Assembly: GCA_947503555.1 (NCBI GenBank)
Contig: CANNEE010000002.1
Location: forward strand, 62,001 to 126,000
DNA length: 64,000 bases
From: an uncultured Shewanella sp.
GTDB taxonomy: Bacteria > Pseudomonadota > Gammaproteobacteria > Enterobacterales > Shewanellaceae
Direction: 5' to 3'
Every line of letters begins with the position of its first letter. The first letter of the stretch is position 1. Made by a program: the position numbers and the translations under genes. Under the pieces are notes generated by a model, which made no database searches, was not told the origin of the DNA, and saw nothing but the letters and a program-made list of their open reading frames with translations. Below, in pieces: positions 27,630 through 38,056 of the stretch.

Positions 27630-27682
27630 TGAGTTAGCATTCTGAGTTAGTACTCAGAGCTTAGTGCTCAGAGCGTAGACTC
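27630..27682. repeat. Four degenerate 13-14-bp tandem repeats
   Basis: Successive units TGAGTTAGCATTC, TGAGTTAGTACTC, AGAGCTTAGTGCTC and AGAGCGTAGACTC vary around (T/A)GAG(T/C)TAG..(A/G)CTC and are themselves partly palindromic. They lie 26 nt before the next start codon. Confidence 0.7.
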
Positions 27683-27707
27683 AGTCGATAACTATTATGG
27701 GTAGCCC

Positions 27708-28301
27708 ATGGCCAATAAGAGTAAAAAGAACAAAGACTATCAAGCGCGTAAAAATCGCGGTAATAAACCTGCTAACATCTTTAAAAAGCCTGATGGCAAT
27801 GAGCCGCCCAGTGCCTTTAATGTCAATTTGGACTTAAATAAAGACAAGTTTAAGAATATGAAATTACTCACCATAGCTGTGGTGATTGCTATGGTGTTTT
27901 TTGTCGCTGCGCGTATGTGGGCCAGCCATCAAGCAACCAAGTATGATGTTAGTGTTCAGCCCTACTTAACCGATGCTATTCCAGCTATCTCTTCATGGAA
28001 CAAAGATAAGATTAAATCTCTAATTGTGCCTGAAGTGCTTAACAATATTCCTGAATCTGACTTTGAAACTATGTTAGCGTCATATCGTAAGCTAGGTGAT
28101 TTTAGATCTATGCAGACTCCAGAGTTTGAAGCGGTTAACTCCATGACAACCGATGCTGGCGATAAATTTATGCTGGTTACCTATAAGACAGAGGTGAGTT
28201 ACCGCAATGGCCCTGCTGAGCTGTCACTGGTATTAAAACAAACGCCCGATGGTTACCAGATTTATCACTTAAATATCGATGCCAAAGTCTTGTCTGAGTA
28301 A
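27708..28301 (+). CDS. Single-pass membrane protein of unknown function
   Basis: 197 aa. The basic cytoplasmic N terminus (MANKSKKNKDYQARKNRGNK) is followed by one transmembrane helix at ~50-67 (LLTIAVVIAMVFFVAARMW). The C-terminal ~125-residue domain, probably periplasmic, contains IPESDFETMLASYRKLGDFR and QTPDGYQIYHLNIDAK. This tail resembles small NTF2-like/DUF4019-type folds, but the match is weak. It is preceded by a tandem repeat and stands alone. Function not recognised. Confidence 0.75.
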   Translation: MANKSKKNKDYQARKNRGNKPANIFKKPDGNEPPSAFNVNLDLNKDKFKNMKLLTIAVVIAMVFFVAARMWASHQATKYDVSVQPYLTDAIPAISSWNKDKIKSLIVPEVLNNIPESDFETMLASYRKLGDFRSMQTPEFEAVNSMTTDAGDKFMLVTYKTEVSYRNGPAELSLVLKQTPDGYQIYHLNIDAKVLSE

Positions 28302-28517
28302 GCACTGACCTAGAAAGCATTTAGCTATTTAGAAATAGATAGCAGCCTCTAATCTCATTCTTTGTTGATTTTTGCGCTTGGTTTAATAATGGCACTTTGA
28401 TTAAGTCAAGCTGCTGTCTTATCGAGATTTTGGAATCCATTCCTTATGTATAAATGAGTGAAATTGAAGTAGCAAATAAAGCTATGGGTTCACTAAAACA
28501 TAAGGATGCTTGCAAGT

Positions 28518-30425
28518 ATGAAGGCATTAGGATTTAAACAAACGATTACTTTTGCCATGGTTCTGCTGGTTTCTGGCTGCTTACTTGTGGCAAACATCAT
28601 CTCTTATCAGTCCCTTAAACAAGATACTATTGGTTATGTGCAACGCAGTTCTCAATCTGTGACACATTATGAAGCTAATAACATTTCTATGTGGTTTAAG
28701 AGCAAGGCGACTGCGATTGCGGCAATAGCCGAGCGTTATAAACAAGGGCATATTACGGGCCAATTTGTTGATATAGCGCGACTGAGTCAACAAGCTAATC
28801 AGCTTTACTCAGTATTTTGGGGGTTCGATGATGGTAGCTCCCATGCCAGCGTCGAAGACGATGACATTTGGCATGATGGTATTGCCGATCCAACTCAATA
28901 TGACCCTCGTCCTCGTGGTTGGTATCGATTAGCAAAGGCTAACCAGCGACCTGTATTAACAGGAATCTATACCGATATGGTGACCAAGCAGCCTGTGATA
29001 TCTATTGTTACTAACCTTGGGGATGGTGTGTTATCTGGTGATATTGGCTTGACCATATTGGGTGATACTGTTAATCAGGTTAACTTTCCTGGCGCGGTTG
29101 CTGCCATTGTCGATGCAAAAGGTAAGGTACTTGCCTCAGCTGATTGGCTTGAGGTGGGGACTAGCCTTACAGATGCTGGTTTATCTCACCTGCAGCGAGC
29201 CATAGTATCGAGCGATAGTTATAGTGGTGAGTATGCTGATGGTGAGCAGACATATTTGGCATTTAGTGAGGCTATTGCACTTTTGGGAGAGCAGAAGTGG
29301 TATTTAGTTATCAGTGTGGATGAACAAGTTGCATATGCAGAGCTAGAGAGCGCCTTTACTAAGGCATTGTGGCTATCTATTGGCATGGTATTAGTGAGCG
29401 CTGCTCTATTAATTGCGATCTTGCATAGGTTATATCAGCCTATTACCGAGCTTAAACAAGTCGTACTGGGACTCTCACAAGGACAGGCCGATCTAACACG
29501 ACGCCTGCCTGTTAACCGAGAAGATGATTTAGGGGATATTGCCCTCGGTATTAATCAGTTTGTGGCAAATCTACAGGGATTGCTCAAACAGGTTTCTCAA
29601 GAAACTGACTCGATTAATCATAGTATTAGCCAGTTATATCATAGGGCGAATGAGAACAATCACGTTCTAGGTCAGCATGTGGGCGAGACTCAACAGGTAG
29701 TAACAGCAGTTGAAGAAATGAGTGCTACAGCCTCAGATGTGGCAACGAATACATCTCAAGCATCTCAAGCTGCTGTGATAACTAATCAGCAAGTTGCAAA
29801 TACCAACACCATAGTCATTAATACTCAGCAAACTGTTTCTCAACTTATTAGGGATGTTGAACAAACTGAAGCCAATATTGGTTGTGTTGAACAAGATGCA
29901 GCTAGTATTACCCAAGTGCTACAGGTTATTGGTGACATCGCTGAGCAAACAAATTTACTAGCGCTTAATGCTGCGATCGAAGCGGCAAGAGCGGGTGAAC
30001 AGGGACGAGGTTTTGCAGTTGTTGCCGATGAGGTGAGGGCTTTGGCTGGACGAACTCAAATTAGCACCACTGAAATTGAGCAGACTCTAGCAAAGTTGAA
30101 ACAAGGTATTCATGGGGTTGTAGAGTCTATGCAACAGACTAAATTGACTTGTGAACAGGCAAGTGAAACAACTCAGGAGATGAGTACTAATTTAGATCAG
30201 GTGGTGGAGTCAATTGTTGAAGTTAGCAATTTAAATACTCAAATTGCGACAGCTACTGAGCAGCAAAGTGCGGTCACCGAGGAGGTGAATCGTAATATGA
30301 ATACTATTGCAGGCATGGTGGAGATGTTGCAAGCTAATGGACAAGCAAGTGATTTAGAAACCAAGGGTTTAGCTCAAGCAAATAACAAGCTAAAAGATGT
30401 TGTGAGCCGTTTTACTTTAGATTAG
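28518..30425 (+). CDS. Methyl-accepting chemotaxis protein with periplasmic Cache-type sensor
   Basis: 636 aa from the ATG at 28518 (AAGGA upstream); the ATG at 28506 sits on that ribosome site. The first membrane helix is ~10-32. The periplasmic region ~33-280 has dCache features ([36 protein letters not shown]). A second membrane helix, a HAMP domain (~305-360) and the signalling hairpin [20 protein letters not shown] follow. It senses a small molecule and controls the CheA/CheW array. It is a lone gene without chemotaxis neighbours. Confidence 0.93.
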   Translation: MKALGFKQTITFAMVLLVSGCLLVANIISYQSLKQDTIGYVQRSSQSVTHYEANNISMWFKSKATAIAAIAERYKQGHITGQFVDIARLSQQANQLYSVFWGFDDGSSHASVEDDDIWHDGIADPTQYDPRPRGWYRLAKANQRPVLTGIYTDMVTKQPVISIVTNLGDGVLSGDIGLTILGDTVNQVNFPGAVAAIVDAKGKVLASADWLEVGTSLTDAGLSHLQRAIVSSDSYSGEYADGEQTYLAFSEAIALLGEQKWYLVISVDEQVAYAELESAFTKALWLSIGMVLVSAALLIAILHRLYQPITELKQVVLGLSQGQADLTRRLPVNREDDLGDIALGINQFVANLQGLLKQVSQETDSINHSISQLYHRANENNHVLGQHVGETQQVVTAVEEMSATASDVATNTSQASQAAVITNQQVANTNTIVINTQQTVSQLIRDVEQTEANIGCVEQDAASITQVLQVIGDIAEQTNLLALNAAIEAARAGEQGRGFAVVADEVRALAGRTQISTTEIEQTLAKLKQGIHGVVESMQQTKLTCEQASETTQEMSTNLDQVVESIVEVSNLNTQIATATEQQSAVTEEVNRNMNTIAGMVEMLQANGQASDLETKGLAQANNKLKDVVSRFTLD

Positions 30426-30437
30426 TGAAAATATAAG

Positions 30438-30494
30438 AGGTAAATGAGCTTAGGTCTCGCTTGTCTATGCAATGACATCTCAACTCATTTACCT
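30438..30494. terminator. Long-loop stem between convergent genes
   Basis: AGGTAAATGAG (30438-30448) pairs with CTCATTTACCT (30484-30494) over 11 bp. It lies between the chemoreceptor stop (30425) and the DUF2999 stop (30517). The loop is long and T tracts are absent, so its role as terminator is tentative. Confidence 0.4.
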
Positions 30495-30516
30495 ATTTGA
30501 TATCCTAGTAAGTCAT

Positions 30517-30768
30517 TTACTTCTGCAACTGGGCCTTTGCGGCTTCTACCTTTGAAAAATCTAAGCCGAGCTCAGTAACGGCTTCTTTAATCAAGGCTGG
30601 GTTTTGCATAATCAGTGCCATTAGCGGCTGCAATTTTTCAGGTGGAATGCCTAGCTGACTAATAGTGGCCATGGCTGCTAATGGGTTTTCGGTTAAGGTT
30701 TTAAATAGGTCTTTAACCTGCTCGTCACTGATATTGTGCTCTTTGAGCGTGGCAATAATTGGATTCAT
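30517..30768 (-). CDS. DUF2999 family small protein
   Basis: 83 aa, the full family length (MNPIIATLKEHNISDEQVKD, NPLAAMATISQLGIPPEKLQ). It is a small helical cytosolic protein conserved in Alteromonadales and Vibrionales; no function is established. It is a monocistronic gene convergent with the chemoreceptor. Confidence 0.85.
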   Translation of the reverse strand: MNPIIATLKEHNISDEQVKDLFKTLTENPLAAMATISQLGIPPEKLQPLMALIMQNPALIKEAVTELGLDFSKVEAAKAQLQK

Positions 30769-31029
30769 TGGACTGCCTATAATGGGTTTAACAATTTAGA
30801 ATCGAGATTTTAGCATAGAGTCATACTCTATCGCGATGCTAGGCAATAACCATTCCTCGCAATAACCTAAGTTTAGAATCACTAGCAATGTCTAGGTGTA
30901 AAAAGTGTAAGCAAAGAAAGAAGAGCTTTACTTGACTTAAACATCATATACTATGCGGACTAAATTGAAGGATGGGCGCTTAATACGCTCAAGTAATAAC
31001 AATAACAAGCAATAACAGGAGAAGCTCAA

Positions 31030-33060
31030 GTGAAAAAGATTGGCATAGTGTTGCTGTGTTTGCTGCTGCCATGGGCGAGTGCCTTTGCAAAGCAAGACAA
31101 AAAGCTAACCGCAGAAGTGCTTTGGGAGTTAAGCCGCATAGGTAACCCCATTATCTCGCCTAAGGGCGAGTACATTATCGCCCCTGTAACTCAGTATGAC
31201 GTCAAAGAAGACAAAGGTGATACTCAGCTTTGGCTATTTGCTAAAGACGGTTCTAGCCAAAGAGCTTTAACAGTAAAAGGGTTAAGAGCCAGTGAAGCGG
31301 TATTTTCGCCAGATGGTAAAACCTTAGCCTTTATCAGTAAGCGTAATAAGGATGATGCTGGCCAGGTTTACCTACTTCCTATGGATGGCCCAGGTGAAGC
31401 GGCTCGTTTAACCGACATTCCTGGTGGTGTGTATGGCATCAAGTGGGTAGGTAAACATATCTACTTTATTAGCCGTATTTTTCCAGGAAAAAACTGGAAA
31501 GAGATGAAAGAGCAGCTTAAAGCTGACAAAGACGATAAGGTGTCTGCTCATCAGTGGAATGCGCTGCCGTACTCCAGCTTTGATCACTGGATCGACGAAG
31601 ATCGCCAAGCACATGTTTTCAGAATTCCAGCTAAAGGCGGTGAAGTTGAAGCTATAACCCAAGCTTTTGATAGAGAGCTTCCGCGCTCTTCACAAAGTTC
31701 GGCTAGCTATGATATCGACCCAAGTGAGCGCTGGATTGCTTTTAATAGCAATGGTTGGGATAACCAAGTTGATGCCAAGATAGACATCTTTCTAGGTAAG
31801 ATTGGCAGCGGTAAGCTTGAGAATATTACTCCTGATAATAATGCGCCGGATCGTAATCCTAAATTTAGCCCAGATGGTAAGACTCTGGCCTTTACTCGCC
31901 AGCTTATTCATGGTTTCTATGGTGATACAGCACGTTTGATTCTGTTTGATATGAAAAAGCGTACCGAGCGTAAGCTAGCGGCAGATTGGGATCGCTCAGT
32001 ATCTCGTTTTAGCTGGACGCCGAATAGCAAAGGTTTCTACGCCTCGATTGCCGATGCTGCAGTGAACCGCATTTATCATATCAATGCTAAAAACGGTAAA
32101 GTGAAAGCCATAACGGATCACACCGACTATGGTCGCCCTATGATGGCGAAAGACGGCACTTTGGTGGCGACGAATCAAAGCTTTACCTATCCTGCAAGGC
32201 TAGTCAGCATCAACCCTAAGTCGGGTAAAGTGAAGCGCCTTGATAGCTTTAATGATGAGATCCTTGCCGATGTCGATATGGGGACTTATGAATCAGTAAC
32301 CTATAAAGGTTATAACGGCGATGATATTCAGATGTGGGTAAACTATCCGCCAGGGTTTGACTCAAGTAAGAAATATCCATTGCTTATGCTAATCCATGGT
32401 GGCCCACACGGTGCTATCTCTGATAGCTTCCACTATCGCTGGAATGCGCAAACCTTTGCCTCTTGGGGCTATGTGACTGCATGGCCTAACTTCCACGGTT
32501 CGGGCAGCTTTGGTCAGAAGTTTACCGATAGCATTAACCCTGATTGGAAGAACAAGTCTCTAGAAGATATCTATAAGGCAACTGAGTGGTTTAAACAAAA
32601 GCCTTGGATCGATAACAAGCGTCTAGCTGCTGGTGGTGGTAGCTATGGTGGTTACCTCAGCTCTATCATTTTGGGTCAGGAAGATAATCCATTTAATGCG
32701 CTATTTATCCATGCGGCTGTGTACAACATGTACTCGCAGATGGCAGCAGATTTCGCTGTTCACGGTACTCGTTTCGGTCACTACTGGGATAAGCCAGAGA
32801 TCTATAAGTCGATTTCACCTCACTATGGTGCGAAGAACTTTAATACACCAAGCCTAGTGATCCATGGTCAGCTCGATTATCGCGTGCCTGTGGGCCAAGG
32901 ATTTGAGCTGTTCCGCACGTTGCAGAGCCGTGGTGTTGAGTCACGTATGATCTACTTCCCCGATGAGAACCACTGGATCCTTAAGCCTAATAACTCGATC
33001 TATTGGTACCATGAAGTTAAAGACTGGGTGACTAAGTTTGCCGAGCCAGGCGCTAAGTAA
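31030..33060 (+). CDS. S9 family prolyl-oligopeptidase-type peptidase, exported
   Basis: 676 aa from a GTG start behind AGGAGA. It carries a signal peptide (MKKIGIVLLCLLLPWASAFA), an N-terminal beta-propeller of WD40/TolB-like blades (SPDGKTLAFISKRNKDDAG, FSPDGKTLAFTRQL) and a C-terminal alpha/beta-hydrolase domain. The catalytic Ser is in GGGSYGGYLSS, Asp in HGQLDYRVP and His in DENHWI. It is likely a periplasmic or secreted dipeptidyl- or acylaminoacyl-peptidase acting on short peptides. It is monocistronic, ending at a strong terminator. Confidence 0.93.
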   Translation: MKKIGIVLLCLLLPWASAFAKQDKKLTAEVLWELSRIGNPIISPKGEYIIAPVTQYDVKEDKGDTQLWLFAKDGSSQRALTVKGLRASEAVFSPDGKTLAFISKRNKDDAGQVYLLPMDGPGEAARLTDIPGGVYGIKWVGKHIYFISRIFPGKNWKEMKEQLKADKDDKVSAHQWNALPYSSFDHWIDEDRQAHVFRIPAKGGEVEAITQAFDRELPRSSQSSASYDIDPSERWIAFNSNGWDNQVDAKIDIFLGKIGSGKLENITPDNNAPDRNPKFSPDGKTLAFTRQLIHGFYGDTARLILFDMKKRTERKLAADWDRSVSRFSWTPNSKGFYASIADAAVNRIYHINAKNGKVKAITDHTDYGRPMMAKDGTLVATNQSFTYPARLVSINPKSGKVKRLDSFNDEILADVDMGTYESVTYKGYNGDDIQMWVNYPPGFDSSKKYPLLMLIHGGPHGAISDSFHYRWNAQTFASWGYVTAWPNFHGSGSFGQKFTDSINPDWKNKSLEDIYKATEWFKQKPWIDNKRLAAGGGSYGGYLSSIILGQEDNPFNALFIHAAVYNMYSQMAADFAVHGTRFGHYWDKPEIYKSISPHYGAKNFNTPSLVIHGQLDYRVPVGQGFELFRTLQSRGVESRMIYFPDENHWILKPNNSIYWYHEVKDWVTKFAEPGAK

Positions 33061-33080
33061 TTAACTGGTTTTTAATAATA

Positions 33081-33112
33081 AAAAAAGGCTAGCATTACTG
33101 CTAGCCTTTTTT
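33081..33112. terminator. Bidirectional terminator
   Basis: The stem AAAAAAGGCTAGC / GCTAGCCTTTTTT has an ATTACT loop. It lies between the S9 peptidase and the convergent binding-protein gene, whose stop codon it touches. Confidence 0.9.
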
Positions 33113-33893
33113 ATTTTAATAGGTACTCAAGCAGGATACGGTTGATTTCACCGCTTTGATGCATTTGGTTTAGCTGCTTAAGATATTGGCGTTTGAAATC
33201 TGCTTTATGGGGAAATTTGTCATCTTTGACTGCAAAGCCTAAATACCCCTGTACTGTATGAATCGTGAGGCCTTGGCTCAGTCCCACTCCCTGATATAGA
33301 CCCTGTTTTTGTAGCTGGTTCAGTTGCCAGCGAATAGAAACAGCATCATTGATGTAGCAATCGATACGCCCTTTAATGAGCTTGAGTAGGTTGAGTTTAG
33401 TGTCATTGGCTTCTTGCAGCTTGATGTTGCCTTCTTTAACTTGAGCAGCAAAGGCTTGGCCACCTACATTGAAACCCAGATTGTTGCCTATGGTGAGCCC
33501 GAGATAATCTTGAGGCCAACGTGTGCGCGGTTGGCTTAATACTTGGTCTCTACAGATAACAATAATCTCTTCGTCAAGAATGGGTAAATCATACTCCATA
33601 TAGGGACGATCTTTTGGCAGTTTATAGGGTGGATAGAGTGCCAGTATTTCACCCGCTTCGATAGCTCTCAGGCTTCGCTTCCATGGCCTGCCTTCAAGTG
33701 TCACCTTGTAATCGGACATTCGCTGAAAGAGTCGCTCTAAAATGACCGTGTAGATACCTGTTTGCTTGCCATTTTCGGTATAGGAATAGGGCGGATAGCT
33801 GTCATCGCCATAAATGGTGACTGGAGTTTGGCTCCAGCTCATAGAGGAAAATAGCAAGAGTATGCTAGCGAGTAATAGCATGACGTTGGCCAT
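33111..33893 (-). CDS. Periplasmic solute-binding protein, family 3 (SBP_bac_3)
   Basis: 260 aa from the ATG at 33893, which has AAAGGA at good spacing; the ATG at 33917 has none. The signal peptide is MANVMLLLASILLLFSSMSW. The binding-protein fold is seen in YGDDSYPPYSYTENGKQTGI, EGRPWKRSLRAIEAGEIL and GRIDCYINDAVSIRWQL. No transport permease or ATPase is adjacent, so it may be a stand-alone sensor or orphan binding protein, as is common in this genus. Its ligand is unknown. Confidence 0.87.
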   Translation of the reverse strand: MANVMLLLASILLLFSSMSWSQTPVTIYGDDSYPPYSYTENGKQTGIYTVILERLFQRMSDYKVTLEGRPWKRSLRAIEAGEILALYPPYKLPKDRPYMEYDLPILDEEIIVICRDQVLSQPRTRWPQDYLGLTIGNNLGFNVGGQAFAAQVKEGNIKLQEANDTKLNLLKLIKGRIDCYINDAVSIRWQLNQLQKQGLYQGVGLSQGLTIHTVQGYLGFAVKDDKFPHKADFKRQYLKQLNQMHQSGEINRILLEYLLK

Positions 33894-34096
33894 ACTGGTT
33901 CCTTTTAATTTACCCATGGAATCTTATAGACATGCATAATTGTTCAGCGTTCATTTTTAGCATAGAACAGTCAATAAGATAAATCCCATATTACTCATAT
34001 AGCCGAGTTTTAGTAAGTTCAGCGTGCATCTTCTTGTGGTGTGGACGCAGGCATAGGTATACTCGCACGCAATATCTATTCTAGGAAAACGACTTT

Positions 34097-34597
34097 ATGA
34101 TCACTTTTTGCACCTCCTTAGGGGATATAGTTATTGAGCTTGATTTTGACAATGCGCCGGTGAGCTCAAAGAACTTTTTGCTGTATTGCAAAGATGGCTT
34201 CTATGAAGGCACGATTTTTCATCGTGTGATTAAGAATTTTATGATCCAAGGTGGCGGGTTGACTGCCAAGATGAAGGAAAAGCCGACTCGCGACCCGATA
34301 GTTAATGAAGCTAATCGAGGCTTAAAGAACACACTTGGTACAATTGCCATGGCAAGAACCGATGCCCCACACTCGGCGACAGCGCAGTTTTTTATTAATA
34401 CTTCTGACAATAGTTTTCTCGATCATGTTGCGACCACTAATGCTGGCTGGGGTTATGCGGTTTTTGGTCGAGTGGTCGCGGGCATAGAGGTAGTGAAAGA
34501 GATAGAAAAGGTCAAAACGGGACAAGTCGCCGGTCATGATGATGTACCTAAGAAGCCGATAGTTATCGAAAAAGTCATCATTGATGGCGAGGGCTAA
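34097..34597 (+). CDS. ppiB: Cytosolic peptidyl-prolyl cis-trans isomerase B (cyclophilin)
   Basis: 166 aa with the cyclophilin signature: [43 protein letters not shown] and [15 protein letters not shown]. There is no signal peptide, so this is the cytoplasmic PpiB type. It catalyses proline isomerisation during folding. A weak AGGAAAAC ribosome site precedes the ATG. It lies 135 nt upstream of a nucleoside phosphorylase gene. Confidence 0.94.
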   Translation: MITFCTSLGDIVIELDFDNAPVSSKNFLLYCKDGFYEGTIFHRVIKNFMIQGGGLTAKMKEKPTRDPIVNEANRGLKNTLGTIAMARTDAPHSATAQFFINTSDNSFLDHVATTNAGWGYAVFGRVVAGIEVVKEIEKVKTGQVAGHDDVPKKPIVIEKVIIDGEG

Positions 34598-34732
34598 TGG
34601 GTTGAGTGCACTTTTGCTTGATTCTTGTTTAAGAGTTTTTTGAGAACTTTGAGTTCTGTTAGCTAGTTCTAAGTAGTTTTTAGCCAACTTGCTATTATGC
34701 ATGGCTTCTTCGTGTATTTTTCGAGATAAATC

Positions 34733-35464
34733 ATGACTAAACAAGCCCATATCGCCCTAAGCTCAGATCAAGTTTCCAGTCGAGTGATCGTATGCGGTGA
34801 GCCTGATCGTGTTAATCGTATCGCTGCCTTATTGGAAAATCCTATTGCCCTTGCTGACAACCGTGAGTTTCGTTCAATGCAAGGTCAATATCAAGGTGAG
34901 ACTATCACTGTCTGTAGCACTGGAGTGGGCGCGCCGTCGGCCATTATTGCCATGGAAGAGTTAGCCTTATGTGGTGCGAAATATGTGGTACGTGTGGGCT
35001 CTGCTGGTGCATTGCAAAATGGTATTGATCTCGGAGAGCTGATCATAGCTGAAGGCGCGGTTAGGGATGAAGGAGGTTCGAGAGCCTATGTTGAGCCTAC
35101 CTTCCCCGCTTTTGCTGATAGAGGCTTGCTTAATGGCTTAGCCGATTATTGTCAGCAATCGAAGGTGAAATCTCATTTTGGTGTGGTGCGCTCCCACGAT
35201 AGTTTTTATCGAGACGATGAAGAGGATATCTGTGCTAAATGGCATGCTAAAGGCGTGCTCGGTGCAGATATGGAAACCTCGGCGCTTTATACTGTTGGGC
35301 GTTTACGTGGGATTAAGGTGGCGTCAATTCTTAACAATGTCGTGCTTTATCAGCAGGATGTACAGGAAGGGGTAAATCAGTACGTCAATAGTGAAACTGT
35401 GATGATGCAAGGTGAGCACACCGCTGCGAAGGCGGCTCTACATGCCCTTTGGGCCCAGCCATAA
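34733..35464 (+). CDS. Nucleoside phosphorylase, uridine-phosphorylase-like
   Basis: 243 aa of the PNP/UDP family. It has the phosphate/ribose site VIVCGEPDRVNRIA, the core VVRVGSAGALQNGIDLGELI and the nucleoside-site motif GADMETSALYTVGRLRG. It cleaves a nucleoside with phosphate to the base and ribose-1-phosphate. The overall pattern is closest to bacterial uridine phosphorylase, but the substrate cannot be fixed without alignment. It is convergent with the TonB receptor gene. Confidence 0.88.
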   Translation: MTKQAHIALSSDQVSSRVIVCGEPDRVNRIAALLENPIALADNREFRSMQGQYQGETITVCSTGVGAPSAIIAMEELALCGAKYVVRVGSAGALQNGIDLGELIIAEGAVRDEGGSRAYVEPTFPAFADRGLLNGLADYCQQSKVKSHFGVVRSHDSFYRDDEEDICAKWHAKGVLGADMETSALYTVGRLRGIKVASILNNVVLYQQDVQEGVNQYVNSETVMMQGEHTAAKAALHALWAQP

Positions 35465-35487
35465 AAAAACCAGGCACTCCGGCCTGG
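35463..35487 (-). terminator. Terminator of the TonB receptor gene
   Basis: Read on the - strand, CCAGGC / GCCTGG with a 6-nt loop runs into seven T residues (35463-35469). It lies 35 nt after the receptor stop and overlaps the phosphorylase stop codon on the other strand. Confidence 0.82.
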
Positions 35488-35521
35488 TAAAGGTTGGATA
35501 TCACAAGGAGTGATAGGGGAC

Positions 35522-38056
35522 TTAGAAGGTGAAGTTTACCTTCGCAGAATAGCTGGTACCATCGAAGCCGTAAGGTAAGGCTCTTAATGGGTACTGGTAG
35601 GCGCCGTTAGAGATGAAGTCTAGTGCCTCATCTTTACCTAGTTCATCTGGCGTGACATCAAACAGGTTGTTGATACCAAATGACAGACTAAGGTTATCGT
35701 TGATTTGATAATCTAGATTCAAATCGATAAGGACTGCAGCTTCTACTGTACTGGTATCTTTAAAGGAGCCTGTTGGTGATAGTGAATCGGGTAGACCTAT
35801 GTGGTCATTACCAAAGTAGAGCACATCGGTTTCACCAAAGTAGTTGGCTCGCAGACTGGCATGCCACTCTTCCAGTGTGTAATCAAAGGTCAATGTAGCC
35901 CGCTCTTGTGGCTGACCATCGGTTAGAAAACTGCGCTGTAGTTTATCAAGGGCAACATCTTCTGGGATCCCCTCGGGTGCATTGACGCTGTCTATCTCTG
36001 TTTCATTGAGATTGCCGGCAAGAGTTATATCAAAGTCACCCTGATATAGCTCAGTTTTATAAGTGATAATCAGATCTAACCCTTTAGTGGTTGAATTGAC
36101 CGAGTTAGAGAAGTAGTTCGCCTGCTCTGCGCCTGTGGCAGCAAGGGCCGCAACTGCTTCTGGATTAAATGCCACTTGTTCTGCCGATAGTAGGCTTCCT
36201 AAAGTAATTCTGTCTTTAATTTCTACCTGATAGGCATCTAAGGTTACTGAAATATCATGGCTAAGGTTAAACACCGCGCCTAAGCTGATGCTCTCAGAGG
36301 TTTCCAATTTTAGATTATTCACACCCAATGCCGATGGAAACGGCGAACCTGCTGTCGCGGTAAAGGATTGCGAGAGAGTACCGCCTGGACCTAGGTTAGT
36401 GGTGTAAGCTGTGTAAGCACTTTGTTGTAATGATGGTGCTCTAAAACCTGTGGAAATCGCGCCTCTTAGTGCAAAATCATCGGTTATGTCATAACGGCTT
36501 GAGAGCTTACCGACAAGGTCGTCACCAGCATCCGAGAAGTCTTCATATCTCAGTGCCGCGCCGACTAGCCACTCATCTGTGACTTGAGTTTCAAGATCTA
36601 AATAGAGTGCGTAGCTATGTCTATCAGCTTTACCTGCTGCATCGGGTCTTAGACCTGGGTAGGCTTGAAAGCCGCAGCCTGCAAAGACATTAGGATCCAT
36701 AACCGAAGGAAATGCACTGTTGGCATTAGAGCTGCCACAGGAGTATGACGCGAGCTCTCCTGCTACTATCTGATAGTTCTCTTGACGATATTCTGCGCCA
36801 AATGCCACATAGAGAGAGTCGCTATGGCCTATGTCGACTACCCCAGAAATATCGGCATTAACAGTAAACTGATCGAAACGAAAACCGCCACTATAGCCTG
36901 AAGTGGGGCCTGAATTTGCTGCAATATCTTCATTAGATGCTCCTGGATTGTTGTAAAGGTACTCGGCGGCGTAGGAAGCATTGATGGAATTTTTTGAGTC
37001 AAAGTCATAACGGTTTTCACCATAGACCCCAGACAGATCAAATTGCCAATCATCGCTGATTTCTCCCCTTAACCCGAGTGCGACAGAAATATCTTGCGCT
37101 TCGTTGTCAATGAGGGGAAGAAAGCCATCGGGATAGACTTGAGGGACGTTTTTTGCGGATTCATTAAAGTTACGGAAGAAGCCATTCCCCAATGCGGTGC
37201 GTTTGGAGTAGCCGCCAAAAGAGTAAAGCTCATAATCGGCAACAGGTGTCATCGCATTGTAAAACACTGAGGTAAATTCTGAGTCGGCATTACCTTGACC
37301 CCAGCGCACTGTGTCAGAAAGCGTGCCGGGTGCTATTGTTGAGGAGCCGCCTGTGTCCGCTTGAGCTCGGTTGGTGCCATTGTAATCACGGTATTCAAAA
37401 GAGAGATTGATAAAGCCGTCATCATTGATCTCAAAACCAGTATTGAGACCTAGAGAGTAGCCGTCGCCATCTCCTTCAGTTGTACTGCCACCTTGAATAT
37501 AGCCGCTTGTCTCGCCAACCGAGTCGCGTAAAGAGAGGTTGATAACCCCTGCGATGGCATCTGAACCATACTGAGCTGCGGCGCCATCGCGCAGTACTTG
37601 CACATCTTTTAGGGCAATCATGGGGATGGCGTTCATATCTGTGCCAGCCGCCCCTGCGCCTACTGTGCCATTGAGGCCGAAGATTGCTTGGTTGTGGCGG
37701 CGCTTACCATTGATAAGTACTAAGGTTTGATCTGGCTGTAACCCTCTAAGGGTTGCTGGTCTGAAAAGATCAGAACCATCAGATACCTGAGTACGGCTAA
37801 AGTTAAATGAAGGGACTGAGGCTTGCAGACTTTGCCCAAGTTCAGTAAAGCCACTTCTTTGTAGGCTTTCGGCATCAATAATATCAACAGGTACTGCAGA
37901 GTCAGTTGCCGTTCGGCTTGAAACCCGTGAGCCCAATACGGCAATTTTTTCAACATTATCATCTAAGCCGTTCTCTTCTACAGCATAAATGCTCGGTGTT
38001 GTCAGCGTGGTGGCAATGGCCAGTGCTAAGGAGTGGTAGGGAAAGCTTTTTATCAT
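35522..38056 (-). CDS. TonB-dependent outer-membrane receptor
   Basis: 844 aa with a signal peptide (MIKSFPYHSLALAIATTLTT). The plug domain has VPVDIIDAESLQRSGFTELG, TLRGLQPDQTLVLINGKRRH and LRDGAAAQYGSDAIAGVINL. A 22-strand-type barrel follows and ends in the outer-membrane C-terminal Phe (YSAKVNFTF). It imports a large substrate with TonB energy. No Fur box was found upstream, and the plug resembles the nutrient-type receptors of Shewanella (carbohydrate, peptide or other) rather than a recognisable siderophore receptor. It is divergent from an amino-acid symporter. Confidence 0.92.
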   Translation of the reverse strand: MIKSFPYHSLALAIATTLTTPSIYAVEENGLDDNVEKIAVLGSRVSSRTATDSAVPVDIIDAESLQRSGFTELGQSLQASVPSFNFSRTQVSDGSDLFRPATLRGLQPDQTLVLINGKRRHNQAIFGLNGTVGAGAAGTDMNAIPMIALKDVQVLRDGAAAQYGSDAIAGVINLSLRDSVGETSGYIQGGSTTEGDGDGYSLGLNTGFEINDDGFINLSFEYRDYNGTNRAQADTGGSSTIAPGTLSDTVRWGQGNADSEFTSVFYNAMTPVADYELYSFGGYSKRTALGNGFFRNFNESAKNVPQVYPDGFLPLIDNEAQDISVALGLRGEISDDWQFDLSGVYGENRYDFDSKNSINASYAAEYLYNNPGASNEDIAANSGPTSGYSGGFRFDQFTVNADISGVVDIGHSDSLYVAFGAEYRQENYQIVAGELASYSCGSSNANSAFPSVMDPNVFAGCGFQAYPGLRPDAAGKADRHSYALYLDLETQVTDEWLVGAALRYEDFSDAGDDLVGKLSSRYDITDDFALRGAISTGFRAPSLQQSAYTAYTTNLGPGGTLSQSFTATAGSPFPSALGVNNLKLETSESISLGAVFNLSHDISVTLDAYQVEIKDRITLGSLLSAEQVAFNPEAVAALAATGAEQANYFSNSVNSTTKGLDLIITYKTELYQGDFDITLAGNLNETEIDSVNAPEGIPEDVALDKLQRSFLTDGQPQERATLTFDYTLEEWHASLRANYFGETDVLYFGNDHIGLPDSLSPTGSFKDTSTVEAAVLIDLNLDYQINDNLSLSFGINNLFDVTPDELGKDEALDFISNGAYQYPLRALPYGFDGTSYSAKVNFTF

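Noticed and set aside
30755-31029. Riboswitch or small RNA upstream of the S9 peptidase
   Set aside because: No stable conserved-looking structure or terminator was seen; ordinary AT-rich leader.
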